Source: Aeromonas fluvialis (GTDB taxonomy: Bacteria; Pseudomonadota; Gammaproteobacteria; Enterobacterales; Aeromonadaceae). From it: 64,000 nucleotides of DNA. The notes under the pieces were generated by a model that was given only the letters and a program-made list of their open reading frames with translations, did not search any database and was not told the origin of the DNA. Location of the stretch: NCBI RefSeq assembly GCF_000819885.1, contig NZ_CDBO01000011.1, positions 37,893 through 101,892 of the forward strand, written 5' to 3'. A program made the translations under genes and the position numbers. Each line of letters begins with the position of its first letter. The first letter of the stretch is position 1. Shown here piece by piece: positions 18,793-28,900 of this stretch.

Positions 18793-20504
18793 TCCTTCTT
18801 CTTGCTTTCTCCTTGATGGCGTTACCCTCTTGGGCGAATCAGCTCAAGAGCGTACGAATCTGGCCATCACCGGATAACACCCGGGTGGTGCTCGATATGA
18901 GCAGTGCCCCCAATTACAACTACTTTACCTTGGCTGGCCCCGATCGATTGGTGATCGATCTGAAAGGGGCAACCAATACCGCCAATTTGGCCCGGATCGA
19001 GAACAACAGCGAACTGGTGCGCAAGGTTCGTGAGAGCACGCCGCTGGAGAAGGGGGGCCTGCGGCTGGTGCTGGATCTCAGCTCCGCCATCAAGCCGGTG
19101 GTCTTTCCGCTAGCGCCTGCCGGCCCTTATGGCCACCGTCTGGTGATCGACCTGCCCTATGAAGAGAAGCGCTCGGCGGCTGTGGTGCAAGCCACGCCCG
19201 TTGGTGGCAAGGGCAAGGGAGTGGTCATTGCCATCGACCCGGGTCACGGCGGGGAAGACCCGGGCTCCATCGGACCGCGTCGTACCTATGAGAAGCGGGT
19301 AACGCTGGCGGTCTCCCAGAAACTGGCCGCACTGATCGACCGTGAGCCGGGAATGCGTGCCGTGCTGACCCGTCGTGGCGACTACTTCGTCGACCTCAAC
19401 AAGCGCTCCGAGATTGCCCGCAAGGCCAAGGCGGATCTGCTGGTGTCGGTCCACGCCGACAGCTTCCATAACTCCACCCCGCGCGGCGCCTCGGTCTGGG
19501 TGCTCTCGACCAACCGTGCCAACCGCGAGATGGGCAGTTGGCTGGAGAAGCAGGAGAAGCAGGGCGAGCTACTGGGCGGGGTAGGCAAGGTATTGGCGGA
19601 ATCCGATCCTAACCCCTATCTGGCGCAGACCTTTCTCGACCTCTCCATGGACAAGTCCCGTGCCGAAGGGTATGACGTCAGCCGCCAGATCCTGCGCTCC
19701 ATGGGCAAGGTCGCCCGACTACACAAGAAAGCGCCGGAGCACGCCAGTCTGGCAGTGCTGAAGGCGCCGGATATTCCCTCCGTGCTGGTGGAGACCGGTT
19801 TTATCTCCAACCATGCGGAAGAGAAGCTACTGGCCACCGCCAGCTATCAGGACCAGCTGGCCCGTGCCATCTTCGAGGGGATCCGCAACTACTACCGTGC
19901 CAACCCGACCAAGGGGGCCATGCTGACCGGCAAGGGGCAGGCGAGCAGGCCTGCCGCTGCCACACGGCCCGCGCCGGTCGCCTCGCAGCCGGTGAGCCAG
20001 CCCAGGCAGCTACAGTCGCAGCCGGTGGTGACCAACAAGATGCCTGCCACGACTCGTGACGGCAGTGGGGCGACCGGTTCTGGCGCCGGGGTGATCAAGC
20101 CTTACTCGGCGGCAGCGCAGGAGTCCGGTGCGCCGGTCAGCAGTGTGGGGGACTATGACAAATCGCGAATGCTCCGCCATGTGGTCAAGCGGGGCGAGAG
20201 CCTCTCCCGCCTTGCCGAAAAGCATGGAGTGAGTCAGTCCACCCTGGTCGATATTAACCAACTGCGCAGCCGGGATATTCAGATCGGCCAGACCCTCTAT
20301 ATCCCCCAGCAGGGCCAGAGCCGAGCAGCCGCCGTTCGCAGTGACGACAAGTCGCAGATGCTCCGCCATGTGGTCAAGCGGGGGGAGAGTCTCTCCCGCC
20401 TTGCCGAGAAACATGGGGTGAGTCAGGCTCGGCTGGTAGAGATCAACAAGCTCAAGTCGCGCAATATCCAGGTCGGGCAGGTGCTCTACATTCCCCAAAA
20501 CTGA
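18783..20504 (+). CDS. amiB: N-acetylmuramoyl-L-alanine amidase AmiB with two LysM domains
   Basis: AmiB cleaves the amide bond between N-acetylmuramate and the stem peptide to split the septum at division. The 573-residue product has a signal peptide (about 1-19), an AMIN domain (about 22-125), an Amidase_3 catalytic domain (about 150-380) with zinc-ligand regions [18 protein letters not shown] and ETGFISN, a Pro/Gln-rich linker, and two near-identical LysM repeats at the C terminus (each with [20 protein letters not shown]). The start is GTG 18783, inside tsaE. Nearly identical DNA in the two LysM copies suggests recent internal duplication or gene conversion. Confidence 0.95.
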   Translation: MRLILLLAFSLMALPSWANQLKSVRIWPSPDNTRVVLDMSSAPNYNYFTLAGPDRLVIDLKGATNTANLARIENNSELVRKVRESTPLEKGGLRLVLDLSSAIKPVVFPLAPAGPYGHRLVIDLPYEEKRSAAVVQATPVGGKGKGVVIAIDPGHGGEDPGSIGPRRTYEKRVTLAVSQKLAALIDREPGMRAVLTRRGDYFVDLNKRSEIARKAKADLLVSVHADSFHNSTPRGASVWVLSTNRANREMGSWLEKQEKQGELLGGVGKVLAESDPNPYLAQTFLDLSMDKSRAEGYDVSRQILRSMGKVARLHKKAPEHASLAVLKAPDIPSVLVETGFISNHAEEKLLATASYQDQLARAIFEGIRNYYRANPTKGAMLTGKGQASRPAAATRPAPVASQPVSQPRQLQSQPVVTNKMPATTRDGSGATGSGAGVIKPYSAAAQESGAPVSSVGDYDKSRMLRHVVKRGESLSRLAEKHGVSQSTLVDINQLRSRDIQIGQTLYIPQQGQSRAAAVRSDDKSQMLRHVVKRGESLSRLAEKHGVSQARLVEINKLKSRNIQVGQVLYIPQN

Positions 20505-20509
20505 CCTGC

Positions 20510-20531
20510 GGGAGCGGGCGATGCCGCTCCC
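20510..20531 (+). terminator. Hairpin between amiB and mutL, weak terminator at most
   Basis: GGGAGCGG (20510-20517) pairs with CCGCTCCC (20524-20531). Only TGTGTT follows, so there is no proper T run. It may pause or process the transcript rather than end it. Confidence 0.35.
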
Positions 20532-20547
20532 TGTGTTAGCGAATACT

Positions 20548-20700
20548 ATCCGCAGGATTGAAATTCAGGAGCAAGTGATGCCGATCCGTATATTACCCCT
20601 GATTCTGGCCAACCAGATTCCGGCTGGCGGAGAGGGGGTTGAGCTGCCCTTCTGGACAGTTAAGGGGCTCATCATCCGCAAGATTGAAATTCAGGAGTAA
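20548..20700 (+). repeat. Decayed tandem duplicate of the mutL 5' end, with a 40-codon ORF
   Basis: The DNA from 20548 repeats that from 20674 with an exact offset of 126 bases. It includes the GGAG site, the ATG (20578 versus 20704) and the first codons MPIRILPxILANQI. The two copies are over 90 percent alike for about 75 bases and then drift, although the downstream WTVKGLI of the upstream copy still mirrors VVKELV of MutL. A 2-base insertion after GCTGG shifts part of it. The upstream copy is an open frame from 20578 to a TAA at 20698-20700, so a 40-residue peptide with a good ribosome-binding site could be made just before mutL. It lacks the ATPase motifs and cannot be functional MutL. 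Confidence 0.9.
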
Positions 20701-20703
20701 GTG

Positions 20704-22572
20704 ATGCCGATCCGTATATTACCCCCGATCCTGGCCAACCAGATTGCAGCCGGAGAGGTGGTGGAGCGGCCCTCTTCTGTGGTGAAAGAGCTGGTGGAAA
20801 ACAGCCTGGATGCGGGGGCAGACCGGGTCGAGATCGACATCGACAAGGGGGGCGCCAAGCTGATCCGCATCCGTGACAACGGTTGTGGCGTCGCCAAGGA
20901 TGAGCTGGTGCTGGCCCTGTCGCGTCATGCGACCTCCAAGGTGGCCACGCTGGACGATCTGGAGGGGATCAACAGCCTGGGGTTTCGCGGCGAGGCGCTC
21001 GCCTCCATCAGCTCGGTTTCCCGCCTCACCTTCACCTCCCGCACCGCTGAGCAGTCCGAAGCCTGGCAGGCGCAGGCGGAAGGGCGCGAGATGAGCGTCA
21101 CCATCAAGCCGGCCGCCCATCCGGTGGGCACCACCGTGGAGGTGGTGGATCTCTTCTTCAATACCCCGGCGCGGCGCAAGTTCATGCGCAGCGAAAAGAC
21201 CGAGTTTGCCCATATCGACGAGCTGGTGCGCCGCATCGCGCTCTCCCGCTTCGATGCCACCCTGATCCTGCGCCACAACGGCAAGGTGGTGCGCCAGTAC
21301 AAGGCCGCCAATACCGTGCCGGAGCAGGAGCGCCGCCTCGCCGCCGTCTGCGGAACCCCCTTCATGCATCATGCGCTGGCGGTGGAGAGCGAGCACAGCG
21401 ATGTGCGGCTGTGGGGCTGGCTGGCGACTCCGGAGGGGGCAAGACCGCAAAACGATCTGCAATACACCTATGTCAACGGCCGGATGATGCGCGACAAGCT
21501 CATCAACCACGCCATTCGTCAGGCCTATGACGAGTTGCTGCCTGCCGACCGCTTTGCCGCCTATGTGCTCTATATCGAGCTGGATCCCCGTCAGGTGGAT
21601 GTCAACGTTCACCCGGCCAAGCACGAGGTGCGCTTCCATCAGGCACGGCTGGTGCATGATTTCATCTTTCAGGCGTTGTTTACGGCGTTGCGCCGTAAAG
21701 GGGCGACTGCCGCCCATCAGGAAGCGCCGTTGGCCGAAACGCTGGTCGAGCTGCCGGGCAGTCCGCAAATAGAGTACCCAGGTCAGGCGCCACGCCCTGA
21801 GTGGTACGGTGCCGAGCACAGCTATCGGGCTCCTGCGCAGGTGCGGGAAGGCGCGGTGCGCGCCAGCAACTACCAACCCCCCGAGCCGACGAGCCGGGAG
21901 GCGATGCGCGGCATGGGAGCCCTGCTCACTACGCTGCCCATCGCAGCGGCGGCTGAGGCTGCCCCCGCTCCCGCGCAGCCTGCTGCCACTGCGGCGCCAT
22001 CCAGACAGGGGGAATGTCGCGCCCTGACGTTGGTGGATCAGGCCTATCTGTTGATAGAGCGGGATAATCAGTTGGAGCTGCTCTCGCTGGTGCGCGCCGA
22101 GCGGGTGCTGCTGCGCCACTGGCTGCTGGAGGCTTGGGGCCAGGGACTGGCGGCCCAGCCCTTGCTGCTGCCGGTCTCCTTCAAGCTGCCGAAGAATTTG
22201 ATCGCGCTGGTGACCGAGCAGGAACGTTTGCTGAAACGGATGGGGCTGGAGTTGAAAAGCGGGGGGCGCGACACCATGATCCTGACTCGGGTGCCGGCTC
22301 TGCTGCGCCAGACCGATCTGGTGCGTCTGTTACCCGAATTGCTGCAAATTATCGAGGGCGGATCTGACAGTGATGCTGGTCAGCAGGCTGAAGTATTATG
22401 CCAATGGCTGGTGGAGCAGGGGATAAGCCGCGAGAAGATATACGATTTTTCAACTGCCAGTCGTCTGCTGACGGAACTTGTGACTGATTTCAGTGACCAG
22501 CTTGGTGACATGCGTATGGTGCGCCCGCTTTCGCTGGCGACCGTGCTGGAGGAGTTTGAACATGGCGAGTGA
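20704..22572 (+). CDS. mutL: DNA mismatch repair protein MutL
   Basis: MutL links mismatch recognition by MutS to strand nicking by MutH and to helicase loading. The 622-residue product has a GHKL ATPase N domain with [13 protein letters not shown] (catalytic Glu), RDNGCG and [13 protein letters not shown], a [12 protein letters not shown] segment (about 300-312), a Pro/Ala-rich linker (about 340-440) and a C-terminal dimerisation domain. The DQHAxxER endonuclease motif is absent, as expected for lineages that use MutH. The start is ATG 20704; the track-style GTG three bases earlier is unlikely given the spacing to CAGGAG. It overlaps miaA by 11 bases. Confidence 0.97.
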   Translation: MPIRILPPILANQIAAGEVVERPSSVVKELVENSLDAGADRVEIDIDKGGAKLIRIRDNGCGVAKDELVLALSRHATSKVATLDDLEGINSLGFRGEALASISSVSRLTFTSRTAEQSEAWQAQAEGREMSVTIKPAAHPVGTTVEVVDLFFNTPARRKFMRSEKTEFAHIDELVRRIALSRFDATLILRHNGKVVRQYKAANTVPEQERRLAAVCGTPFMHHALAVESEHSDVRLWGWLATPEGARPQNDLQYTYVNGRMMRDKLINHAIRQAYDELLPADRFAAYVLYIELDPRQVDVNVHPAKHEVRFHQARLVHDFIFQALFTALRRKGATAAHQEAPLAETLVELPGSPQIEYPGQAPRPEWYGAEHSYRAPAQVREGAVRASNYQPPEPTSREAMRGMGALLTTLPIAAAAEAAPAPAQPAATAAPSRQGECRALTLVDQAYLLIERDNQLELLSLVRAERVLLRHWLLEAWGQGLAAQPLLLPVSFKLPKNLIALVTEQERLLKRMGLELKSGGRDTMILTRVPALLRQTDLVRLLPELLQIIEGGSDSDAGQQAEVLCQWLVEQGISREKIYDFSTASRLLTELVTDFSDQLGDMRMVRPLSLATVLEEFEHGE

Positions 22573-23491
22573 CTTGCCGACCGCAATTTTTCTGATGGGG
22601 CCGACGGCCTCCGGCAAGACGGATCTCGCCATTAAACTGTGCCAGACATTGCCCTGCGACATCATCAGCGTCGATTCGGCGCTGATCTATCGTGGCATGG
22701 ATATCGGCACGGCCAAACCGACCGCCGAGGAGCTGGCGTTGGCGCCACACCGGTTGATCGACATTCTCGACCCGGCCATGAGCTATTCGGCGGCCGATTT
22801 TTGCAAGGATGCCCTGCGGGAGATGAAAGAGATCGCCGACCGTGGCCGCATTCCGCTGCTGGTCGGTGGCACCATGCTCTATTTCAAGGCGTTGCTGGAG
22901 GGATTGTCCCCGCTGCCTTCCGCCGATCCCGTCATTCGTGCCGGGATTGAAGAAGAGGCGGCCCGCCTCGGTTGGCAGGCGCTGCACGATGAGCTGGTGC
23001 GCATCGATCCGGTCGCCGGGGCACGGATCCATCCCAATGATCCGCAGCGCCTCAGCCGGGCTCTGGAGGTCTACCGCATCAGCGGCAAGACACTCACCGA
23101 GCTGACGCAGGTGCAAGGTGAGGGGTTGCCCTATCGGGTGCAGCAGTTTGCCATTGCGCCAAGTGATCGCGCCGTGCTGCACCAGCGTATTGAACAGCGC
23201 TTTGACAAGATGCTGCAAGGTGGCTTTGAGCAGGAGGTGCGTGCGCTGATGGCGCGTGGCGATCTGCACCTGGATCTCCCCTCCATTCGCTGCGTGGGTT
23301 ATCGCCAAATGTGGGACTACCTGGGCGGCGAAGTGGGGTATGATGAGATGCGTTATCGTGGCATTGTTGCCACACGCCAATTGGCAAAACGACAGATGAC
23401 CTGGTTGCGCGGCTGGCCCGAGGTAACCTGGTTGGAATCTGGTGAGTCTGGCAATCTCGACCGCGTGCTTGCTCGCGCTGGTGCAGCTTGA
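22562..23491 (+). CDS. miaA: tRNA dimethylallyltransferase MiaA
   Basis: MiaA adds the dimethylallyl group to A37 of tRNAs reading UNN codons. The 309-residue product has Walker [12 protein letters not shown] (about 12-22), the [17 protein letters not shown] substrate-binding segment and [16 protein letters not shown] 22562 lies within the end of mutL, indicating coupling. hfq begins 72 bases after the stop. Confidence 0.97.
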   Translation: MASDLPTAIFLMGPTASGKTDLAIKLCQTLPCDIISVDSALIYRGMDIGTAKPTAEELALAPHRLIDILDPAMSYSAADFCKDALREMKEIADRGRIPLLVGGTMLYFKALLEGLSPLPSADPVIRAGIEEEAARLGWQALHDELVRIDPVAGARIHPNDPQRLSRALEVYRISGKTLTELTQVQGEGLPYRVQQFAIAPSDRAVLHQRIEQRFDKMLQGGFEQEVRALMARGDLHLDLPSIRCVGYRQMWDYLGGEVGYDEMRYRGIVATRQLAKRQMTWLRGWPEVTWLESGESGNLDRVLARAGAA

Positions 23492-23563
23492 CACTCCCTG
23501 TATAATCAGGTTGTTATATTGATATTCGGTGTTTAAAAACAACAAACTATAAGGAAAAGAAAA

Positions 23564-23827
23564 ATGGCTAAGGGGCAATCTCTCCAAGACCCGTTTTTGA
23601 ATGCGCTGCGCCGTGAGCGGATTCCTGTTTCTATCTATTTGGTGAACGGCATCAAACTGCAAGGTCAGATCGAGTCTTTTGACCAGTTTGTGATTCTGCT
23701 GAAAAACACCGTGAGCCAGATGGTTTACAAGCACGCCATCTCGACCGTCGTACCGGCCCGTGCCGTCAATCATCACCAACCAGCTCCGGGTGGTGCGGCG
23801 GATGAACAGGGTGATGCCGAGGCGTGA
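23564..23827 (+). CDS. hfq: RNA chaperone Hfq
   Basis: Hfq is the hexameric Sm-like protein that pairs small RNAs with mRNAs. The 87-residue product contains the Sm1 motif ([20 protein letters not shown], about 23-42) and Sm2 [12 protein letters not shown] (about 55-66), with a short acidic-tipped C-terminal tail. A perfect TATAAT at 23501-23506 between miaA and hfq may be the -10 element of a dedicated promoter, though no good -35 is seen. AAGGAAAAG precedes the ATG. Confidence 0.98.
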   Translation: MAKGQSLQDPFLNALRRERIPVSIYLVNGIKLQGQIESFDQFVILLKNTVSQMVYKHAISTVVPARAVNHHQPAPGGAADEQGDAEA

Positions 23828-23890
23828 TATCCCTGGGCGAGTCTACTCGTCAACTCAGATTCATCATGATTCCTGTTAAGGAGCAAGCGC

Positions 23891-25177
23891 TTGTTTGACC
23901 GTTATGAAGCTGGCGAACAGGCCGTCCTGGTGCATGTCAACTTCAGTGATGAGGGTGAGCGGGAGGATCTGGAAGAGCTCAAAATGCTGGTGAGCTCGGC
24001 CGGCGTCAATGCACTGGGGGTGGTCACCACCAGCCGCAGTGCGCCCAGTGCCAAGTTTTTTGTCGGCAGTGGCAAGGCTGAAGAGATCGCGTCCCAAGTC
24101 CAGATGCTGGCGGCGGACGTGGTGATCTTCAACCATGCCCTGACCCCCGCCCAGGAGCGTAACCTGGAGCGTCTGTTCCAGTGCCGGGTGGTGGACCGAA
24201 CCGGCCTGATCCTCGATATCTTTGCCCAGCGTGCTCGTACCCACGAAGGTAAACTGCAGGTCGAACTGGCCCAGTTGCGCCATCTTTCTACTCGTCTGGT
24301 GCGAGGCTGGACCCACCTTGAGCGTCAAAAAGGCGGGATCGGTCTGCGTGGCCCGGGTGAAACCCAGCTTGAAACTGACCGACGTCTGTTGCGGGAACGC
24401 ATCAAGGCGATTTTGCGTCGGCTCGACAAGGTGGCCAAGCAGCGGGAGCAGGGACGCCGCGCCCGCAACCGCAACGAAGTGCCGACGGTGTCACTGGTTG
24501 GTTATACCAACGCCGGAAAGTCCACTTTGTTCAACCAACTTACAGCTGCCAGCGTGTATGCTGCCGACCAATTGTTCGCAACTCTGGATCCCACCCTGCG
24601 TAAACTGGTGATCCGGGATGTGGGTGATGTGATTTTGGCGGATACAGTTGGATTTATTCGACACTTGCCCCATGATCTGGTCGCGGCCTTCAAGGCGACC
24701 CTGCAGGAGACCCGTGAAGCGGATCTGCTGCTGCATGTGGTGGATTGTGCCGATGAGCAGATGCAGGAGAATATCGACTCCGTGCAGCAGGTGTTGGCTG
24801 AGATTGAAGCCGATGACCGTCCCCAGCTGATGATCTGCAACAAGATCGACAAGCTGGCGGATCGTCCGACGGGTCTGGAGCGAGATGACGAGGGGCGCCC
24901 GTTGCGCGTCTGGTTGTCGGCCCAGACCGGTGAAGGGTGTGAGCATCTGTTTACGGCGCTGACCGAATTGCTGGCTGGCTCCATGGTGCATCACACCCTG
25001 CAGTTGCCTCCTTCTGCCGCGAGATTGCGCAGTGCGCTCTATCAGTTGAAAGGGATTGAGCAGGAAGGTTTTAGCGAGGAGGGTGATTTCGTGCTGGAAG
25101 TCCGCTTGCAAGTGGCCGACTGGAACCGCCTCGTGAAACAGGAAGGTGAGATTTTACAACGCTCTATCAGACATTGA
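23891..25177 (+). CDS. hflX: Ribosome-associated GTPase HflX
   Basis: HflX splits stalled 70S ribosomes after stress. The 428-residue product has the HflX N domain (about 1-185, with GSGKAEEIA and GPGETQLETDRR) and a GTPase domain with G1 GYTNAGKST (about 202-210), G3 DTVGF and G4 NKID. The start is TTG 23891: AAGGAG lies 7 bases upstream, and the resulting MFDRYEAGEQAVLVH aligns with E. coli HflX from its first residue. The rare start codon may lower expression relative to hfq. Confidence 0.96.
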   Translation: MFDRYEAGEQAVLVHVNFSDEGEREDLEELKMLVSSAGVNALGVVTTSRSAPSAKFFVGSGKAEEIASQVQMLAADVVIFNHALTPAQERNLERLFQCRVVDRTGLILDIFAQRARTHEGKLQVELAQLRHLSTRLVRGWTHLERQKGGIGLRGPGETQLETDRRLLRERIKAILRRLDKVAKQREQGRRARNRNEVPTVSLVGYTNAGKSTLFNQLTAASVYAADQLFATLDPTLRKLVIRDVGDVILADTVGFIRHLPHDLVAAFKATLQETREADLLLHVVDCADEQMQENIDSVQQVLAEIEADDRPQLMICNKIDKLADRPTGLERDDEGRPLRVWLSAQTGEGCEHLFTALTELLAGSMVHHTLQLPPSAARLRSALYQLKGIEQEGFSEEGDFVLEVRLQVADWNRLVKQEGEILQRSIRH

Positions 25178-25262
25178 TTCGTCTGTGAATGCTGACAGGC
25201 TTCATCAACGATGAAGGTCCGGTAGAGATGATTTCCATCCGCAAGTATTAATGGAGACGCTG

Positions 25263-26411
25263 ATGGCTTGGAATGAGCCTGGTAACAACGGCAAAGACCG
25301 TGACCCTTGGGGGAATAACGGCAAGAATCAGGGCCCCCCTGATCTGGATGAAATGCTGCGCAAGGTGAGTCGCCGTTTCGGTGGCTTGCTGGGTGGCGGC
25401 AAGTCTGGCGGCGATATCGGTCGCTTTGGTCTCTCCATCGCGCTGGTGGTAGCCGTGGTGGTGTGGGTCGTCAGCGGCTTCTACACCATTCGTGAAGCCG
25501 AGCGAGGCGTGGTGCTGCGTTTTGGGGAGTACTCCCATAATGTGGATCCGGGCTTGCGCTGGAAGCCGACCTTTATCGATCAGGTCATTCCGGTAGACGT
25601 CGAATCGGTACGCTCCCTGCCGGCCTCCGGTTTCATGCTGACTCAGGATGAAAACGTGGTGCGGGTCGAGATGGACGTGCAGTACCGCGTCGTCAACCCG
25701 GAGCAGTATCTGTTCAGCGTAACCAATGCTGACGAGAGCCTGAGTCAGGCGACCGATAGTGCCCTGCGTTACGTAGTGGGTCACACCAAGATGGATGACG
25801 TACTGACCACGGGTCGGGAAAAAGTCCGTCAGGAGACCTGGCAGGTGATCGATGGCATCATCGAGCCCTACCAGATGGGTCTGCAGATCGTGGACGTCAA
25901 CTTCTTGCCGGCTCGTCCGCCGGAAGAGGTGAAAGACGCCTTCGATGACGCCATTTCCGCTCAGGAAGATGAGCAGCGCTTCATTCGTGAAGCGGAAGCC
26001 TATGCCCGTGAAGTCGAGCCGAAGGCGCGCGGTTCCGTCAAGCGTCTGGAGCAGGAAGCGGAAGCTTACAAGTCACAGATCGTGCTGAAGGCCCAGGGTG
26101 AAGTTGCCCGTTTCAACGAGCTGCTGCCCCAGTATCAGGCTGCCCCCGAGCTGACCCGTGAGCGTATCTATCTGGAAACGATGGAAGAGCTCTATCAGCA
26201 AGCCAACAAGGTGGTGGTCGACATGCCGGCTGGCAACAACAGCATGATCTATCTGCCGCTCGACAAGCTCTCTGGCAAAGCGAATGCAGTACAACCGGCT
26301 CGTCCGGCAGGTACTCCGGTGGTTGAACAGACGCCTCCGTCCAACGAAGGGGCCAACTCTACACCGACCCCGCTGCGTGGCGGTGACCGTTTCAGCTCAG
26401 GGAGAAACTGA
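25263..26411 (+). CDS. hflK: FtsH protease modulator subunit HflK
   Basis: HflK, with HflC, forms a large membrane cage around the FtsH protease and limits its access to membrane substrates. The 382-residue product has a Gly/Asn-rich cytoplasmic N terminus, one membrane segment (about 57-78), and an SPFH/band-7 domain followed by a long helical region. ATG 25263 (MAWNEPGNNG) has GGAG at 25253-25256 and was preferred to the ATG at 25251. hflC follows after 3 bases. Confidence 0.96.
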   Translation: MAWNEPGNNGKDRDPWGNNGKNQGPPDLDEMLRKVSRRFGGLLGGGKSGGDIGRFGLSIALVVAVVVWVVSGFYTIREAERGVVLRFGEYSHNVDPGLRWKPTFIDQVIPVDVESVRSLPASGFMLTQDENVVRVEMDVQYRVVNPEQYLFSVTNADESLSQATDSALRYVVGHTKMDDVLTTGREKVRQETWQVIDGIIEPYQMGLQIVDVNFLPARPPEEVKDAFDDAISAQEDEQRFIREAEAYAREVEPKARGSVKRLEQEAEAYKSQIVLKAQGEVARFNELLPQYQAAPELTRERIYLETMEELYQQANKVVVDMPAGNNSMIYLPLDKLSGKANAVQPARPAGTPVVEQTPPSNEGANSTPTPLRGGDRFSSGRN

Positions 26412-26414
26412 TAG

Positions 26415-27299
26415 ATGAAAAAGTTAGCTATTGGTGCAATCGCTGTCGCGGCCATGGTCTGTTTCTCTTCTGTCTTTATTGTGAATGAAGGGCAGAAAGG
26501 GATCGTGGTGCAATTTGGCAAGGTGAAGCGTATTGACTCAGGTGAGCCCCGTCTTTACGAGCCGGGTCTGCACTTCAAGGTGCCGCTCATCGACCAGGTT
26601 CGCAAGATGGATGCTCGCATCCAGACGCTGGAAGGCCAGGCGGATCGCTTCGTCACGTCCGAGAAGAAGGATCTGATCATCGACTCCTATGTGAAGTGGA
26701 AGATCGAAGACTTCTCCAAGTACTACTTGGCAACCGGTGGTGGCAACAAGATCCAGGCTGAAGATCTGCTCAAGCGTAAAATCAACAACGGGCTGCGTTC
26801 CGAGATCGGTAACCGCACCATCAAGGATATCGTTTCCGGTGAGCGCAGTACCGTGATGGAAGATGCCCTGATGAAGATGGCACGCTCCTCCGAGCTGGGC
26901 ATCAAGGTGGTTGATGTACGGATCAAGCAGATCAACTTGCCGTTGGAAGTCTCCAGCTCCATCTATCAGCGGATGCGTGCCGAGCGGACTGCGGTAGCCC
27001 GTGAGCATCGCTCTCAGGGTCGTGAGCAGGCTGAAATCCTGCGTGCCGATATCGACCGCAAGGTGACCGTTATGATCGCCGATGCCGAGAGTAACGCGCG
27101 TCAACTGCGTGGTGAAGGGGATGCCGAAGCCGCCAAGATCTATGCCGACAGCTACAAGAAAGACCCCGAGTTTTTCAGCTTCGTGCGTAGCATGGAGGCC
27201 TATCGCAAGAGCTTTGCCGGTGGCAACGACCTGATGGTGTTGAAGCCGGACAGCGAGTTCTTCCGCTACCTCAAGTCACCTAACGGCACCAAGCAGTAA
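26415..27299 (+). CDS. hflC: FtsH protease modulator subunit HflC
   Basis: This is the SPFH partner of HflK. The 294-residue product has an N-terminal membrane anchor (about 4-22), the band-7 domain with NEGQKGIVVQFGKVKRI, and a helical region with RGEGDAEAAKIYADSY (about 235-250) near the C terminus, which lines the cage wall. It is placed 3 bases after hflK and ends in a terminator, closing the hfq-hflXKC block. Confidence 0.97.
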   Translation: MKKLAIGAIAVAAMVCFSSVFIVNEGQKGIVVQFGKVKRIDSGEPRLYEPGLHFKVPLIDQVRKMDARIQTLEGQADRFVTSEKKDLIIDSYVKWKIEDFSKYYLATGGGNKIQAEDLLKRKINNGLRSEIGNRTIKDIVSGERSTVMEDALMKMARSSELGIKVVDVRIKQINLPLEVSSSIYQRMRAERTAVAREHRSQGREQAEILRADIDRKVTVMIADAESNARQLRGEGDAEAAKIYADSYKKDPEFFSFVRSMEAYRKSFAGGNDLMVLKPDSEFFRYLKSPNGTKQ

Positions 27300-27318
27300 T
27301 CGCCACAGGGTTACATTC

Positions 27319-27350
27319 AAAGGGTCTGCATTGTCAGACCCTTTTGTTTT
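27319..27350 (+). terminator. Terminator after hflC
   Basis: AAAGGGTCTG (27319-27328) pairs with CAGACCCTTT (27335-27344), followed by TTGTTTT. Confidence 0.8.
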
Positions 27351-27407
27351 GCTGCCAACGCCACCTGGTGGATACTCTGGGTAGCTTGCTGTATTGAAGG
27401 AGGCCTG

Positions 27408-27596
27408 ATGCTGACATCCATACTGACGGGGTTGGGATTGCTGCTGCTGTTTGAAGGGCTCGGTCCGCTGTTGATGCCAAGAGCCTGGCAGCAGATGCTG
27501 CGTCTGCTGAGTGACCAGCCCGCGGAGCAGCTGCGCCGTATCGGCGGTTCGCTGGTGGTGGCTGGTGCGGTGATCCTCTGGATGATGAGTCGTTGA
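27408..27596 (+). CDS. yjeT: DUF2065 small membrane protein (YjeT-like)
   Basis: The 62-residue product has two hydrophobic segments (about 4-25 and 42-59) separated by a charged loop, the usual DUF2065 layout, and ends VVAGAVILWMMSR. Its position after hflC matches yjeT in E. coli. Function is unknown; membership of the FtsH-HflKC neighbourhood suggests a membrane role but proves nothing. AGGAGG lies just upstream of ATG 27408. The terminator between hflC and this gene means it may depend on read-through. Confidence 0.85.
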   Translation: MLTSILTGLGLLLLFEGLGPLLMPRAWQQMLRLLSDQPAEQLRRIGGSLVVAGAVILWMMSR

Positions 27597-27634
27597 GCCT
27601 GACGGTGGGCGCTGTTACGCCTGCCCCAACAGAC

Positions 27635-27670
27635 AATAAAAAATGAGGCCATCCGGCCTCTTTTTTATTG
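27635..27670. terminator. Bidirectional terminator between yjeT and ispB
   Basis: GAGGCC (27645-27650) pairs with GGCCTC (27655-27660), flanked by AATAAAAAA and TTTTTTATT, so it can serve both convergent genes. Confidence 0.85.
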
Positions 27671-27686
27671 TATCTGACCCTGTGAC

Positions 27687-28658
27687 TCAGGCGCTGCGCT
27701 GGACCGCCATATGGGCCAGGGTCTCGAGTGCCTGCTTGTGCTGGGAGTCCGGCAGGATGGCGAGGGCGGCAATCGCCTTGTCAGCCTCTTCCCGGGCCCG
27801 CATGCGGGAGTATTCCAGCGCACCGGTGCGGTCGAGAATGCCGAGGATCTGCTCAAGATGTTCCATACCGTTGCGGTGCTCGATGGCATCGCGCACCCGC
27901 TGGCGCTCTTCCGGCGTGCCCACTTCCATGGCGCGCAGCAGCGGCAGGGTCGGTTTGCCTTCGGCCAGATCGTCACCGACGTTCTTGCCCATCTCTTCAC
28001 TCTGGGAGCAGTAGTCCATCACGTCATCGATGATCTGGAACGCGGTGCCCAGATACTTGCCGTAATCGGTCATGGCCTGCTCGACGGGCTCGGGCTGATG
28101 GGTCAGCACGGCGGCGAGCCGGGTGGCGGCCTCGAACAGCTTGGCGGTCTTGCAGTAGATGACCGTCATGTAGCTCTCTTCGGTGGTGTCCGGATCGTTG
28201 CAGTTCATCAGCTGCAACACTTCCCCCTCGGCGATGGTGTTGGTGGCATCCGAGAGGATCTCCATCACTCGCAGATTGGAGAGTTCGGCCATCATCTGGA
28301 AGGAGCGGCTATAGAGGTAGTCACCGACCAGCACGCTGGCGGCATTGCCAAACATGGCGTTGGCGGTCTCCCGGCCGCGGCGCAGGTCGGATTCGTCGAC
28401 CACGTCATCATGCAGCAGGGTAGAGGTATGAATGAATTCGATGATGGCGGCCAGTTTCAGGTGATCCTCACCCTCATAGCCCAGCGCACGCGCAGCCATC
28501 ACGGTCAGCATGGGGCGCATCCGTTTCCCGCCGGCGCTGACAATGTAGAAACCCAGCTGATTGATCAGACTAACGTCGGACTGGAGTCGGGCCAGGATCA
28601 GTTCATTGACCGCCGTCATGTCGGCGGCACAGAGCGCACGGATAGTCTGTTGGTCCAT
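27687..28658 (-). CDS. ispB: Octaprenyl diphosphate synthase IspB
   Basis: IspB makes the long prenyl tail of ubiquinone and menaquinone from farnesyl diphosphate and IPP. The 323-residue product shows both Asp-rich motifs, LLHDDVVDESDLRRG (about 82-96) and FQIIDDVMDY (about 208-217), and KLFEAATRLA between them. It is transcribed divergently from rplU, the order found in E. coli. Confidence 0.96.
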   Translation of the reverse strand: MDQQTIRALCAADMTAVNELILARLQSDVSLINQLGFYIVSAGGKRMRPMLTVMAARALGYEGEDHLKLAAIIEFIHTSTLLHDDVVDESDLRRGRETANAMFGNAASVLVGDYLYSRSFQMMAELSNLRVMEILSDATNTIAEGEVLQLMNCNDPDTTEESYMTVIYCKTAKLFEAATRLAAVLTHQPEPVEQAMTDYGKYLGTAFQIIDDVMDYCSQSEEMGKNVGDDLAEGKPTLPLLRAMEVGTPEERQRVRDAIEHRNGMEHLEQILGILDRTGALEYSRMRAREEADKAIAALAILPDSQHKQALETLAHMAVQRSA

Positions 28659-28798
28659 AAGTCTCGTAACGTGACAGCAGCAAGAACTGCGATTTTAGTA
28701 ATGGCAGGGATTCTACACGATTTCACAATGGGTTACAGTTAGGCGTTTATTCACGGCGGCAGATATGCGCACAAAATAAACTTTTTGCTAAATTGGCC

Positions 28799-28827
28799 TT
28801 GCCTGAGCAAATCGATTTGCGTAGAAT
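28799..28827 (+). promoter_or_regulatory. Promoter of rplU-rpmA
   Basis: TTGCCT (28799-28804), a 17-base spacer and TAGAAT (28822-28827) precede a GC-rich discriminator-like stretch, about 70 bases before rplU. Confidence 0.6.
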
Positions 28828-28900
28828 GCCCGCCCATTGTTATAGGTTTTTGTGCATGTCTAGCCTTGAGCAAAAGACATGCCTTTACGGAGTTAATCAA

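Noticed and set aside
20719-22119. A 466-codon open frame antisense to mutL
   Set aside because: It is a shadow frame of MutL with no recognisable domain.
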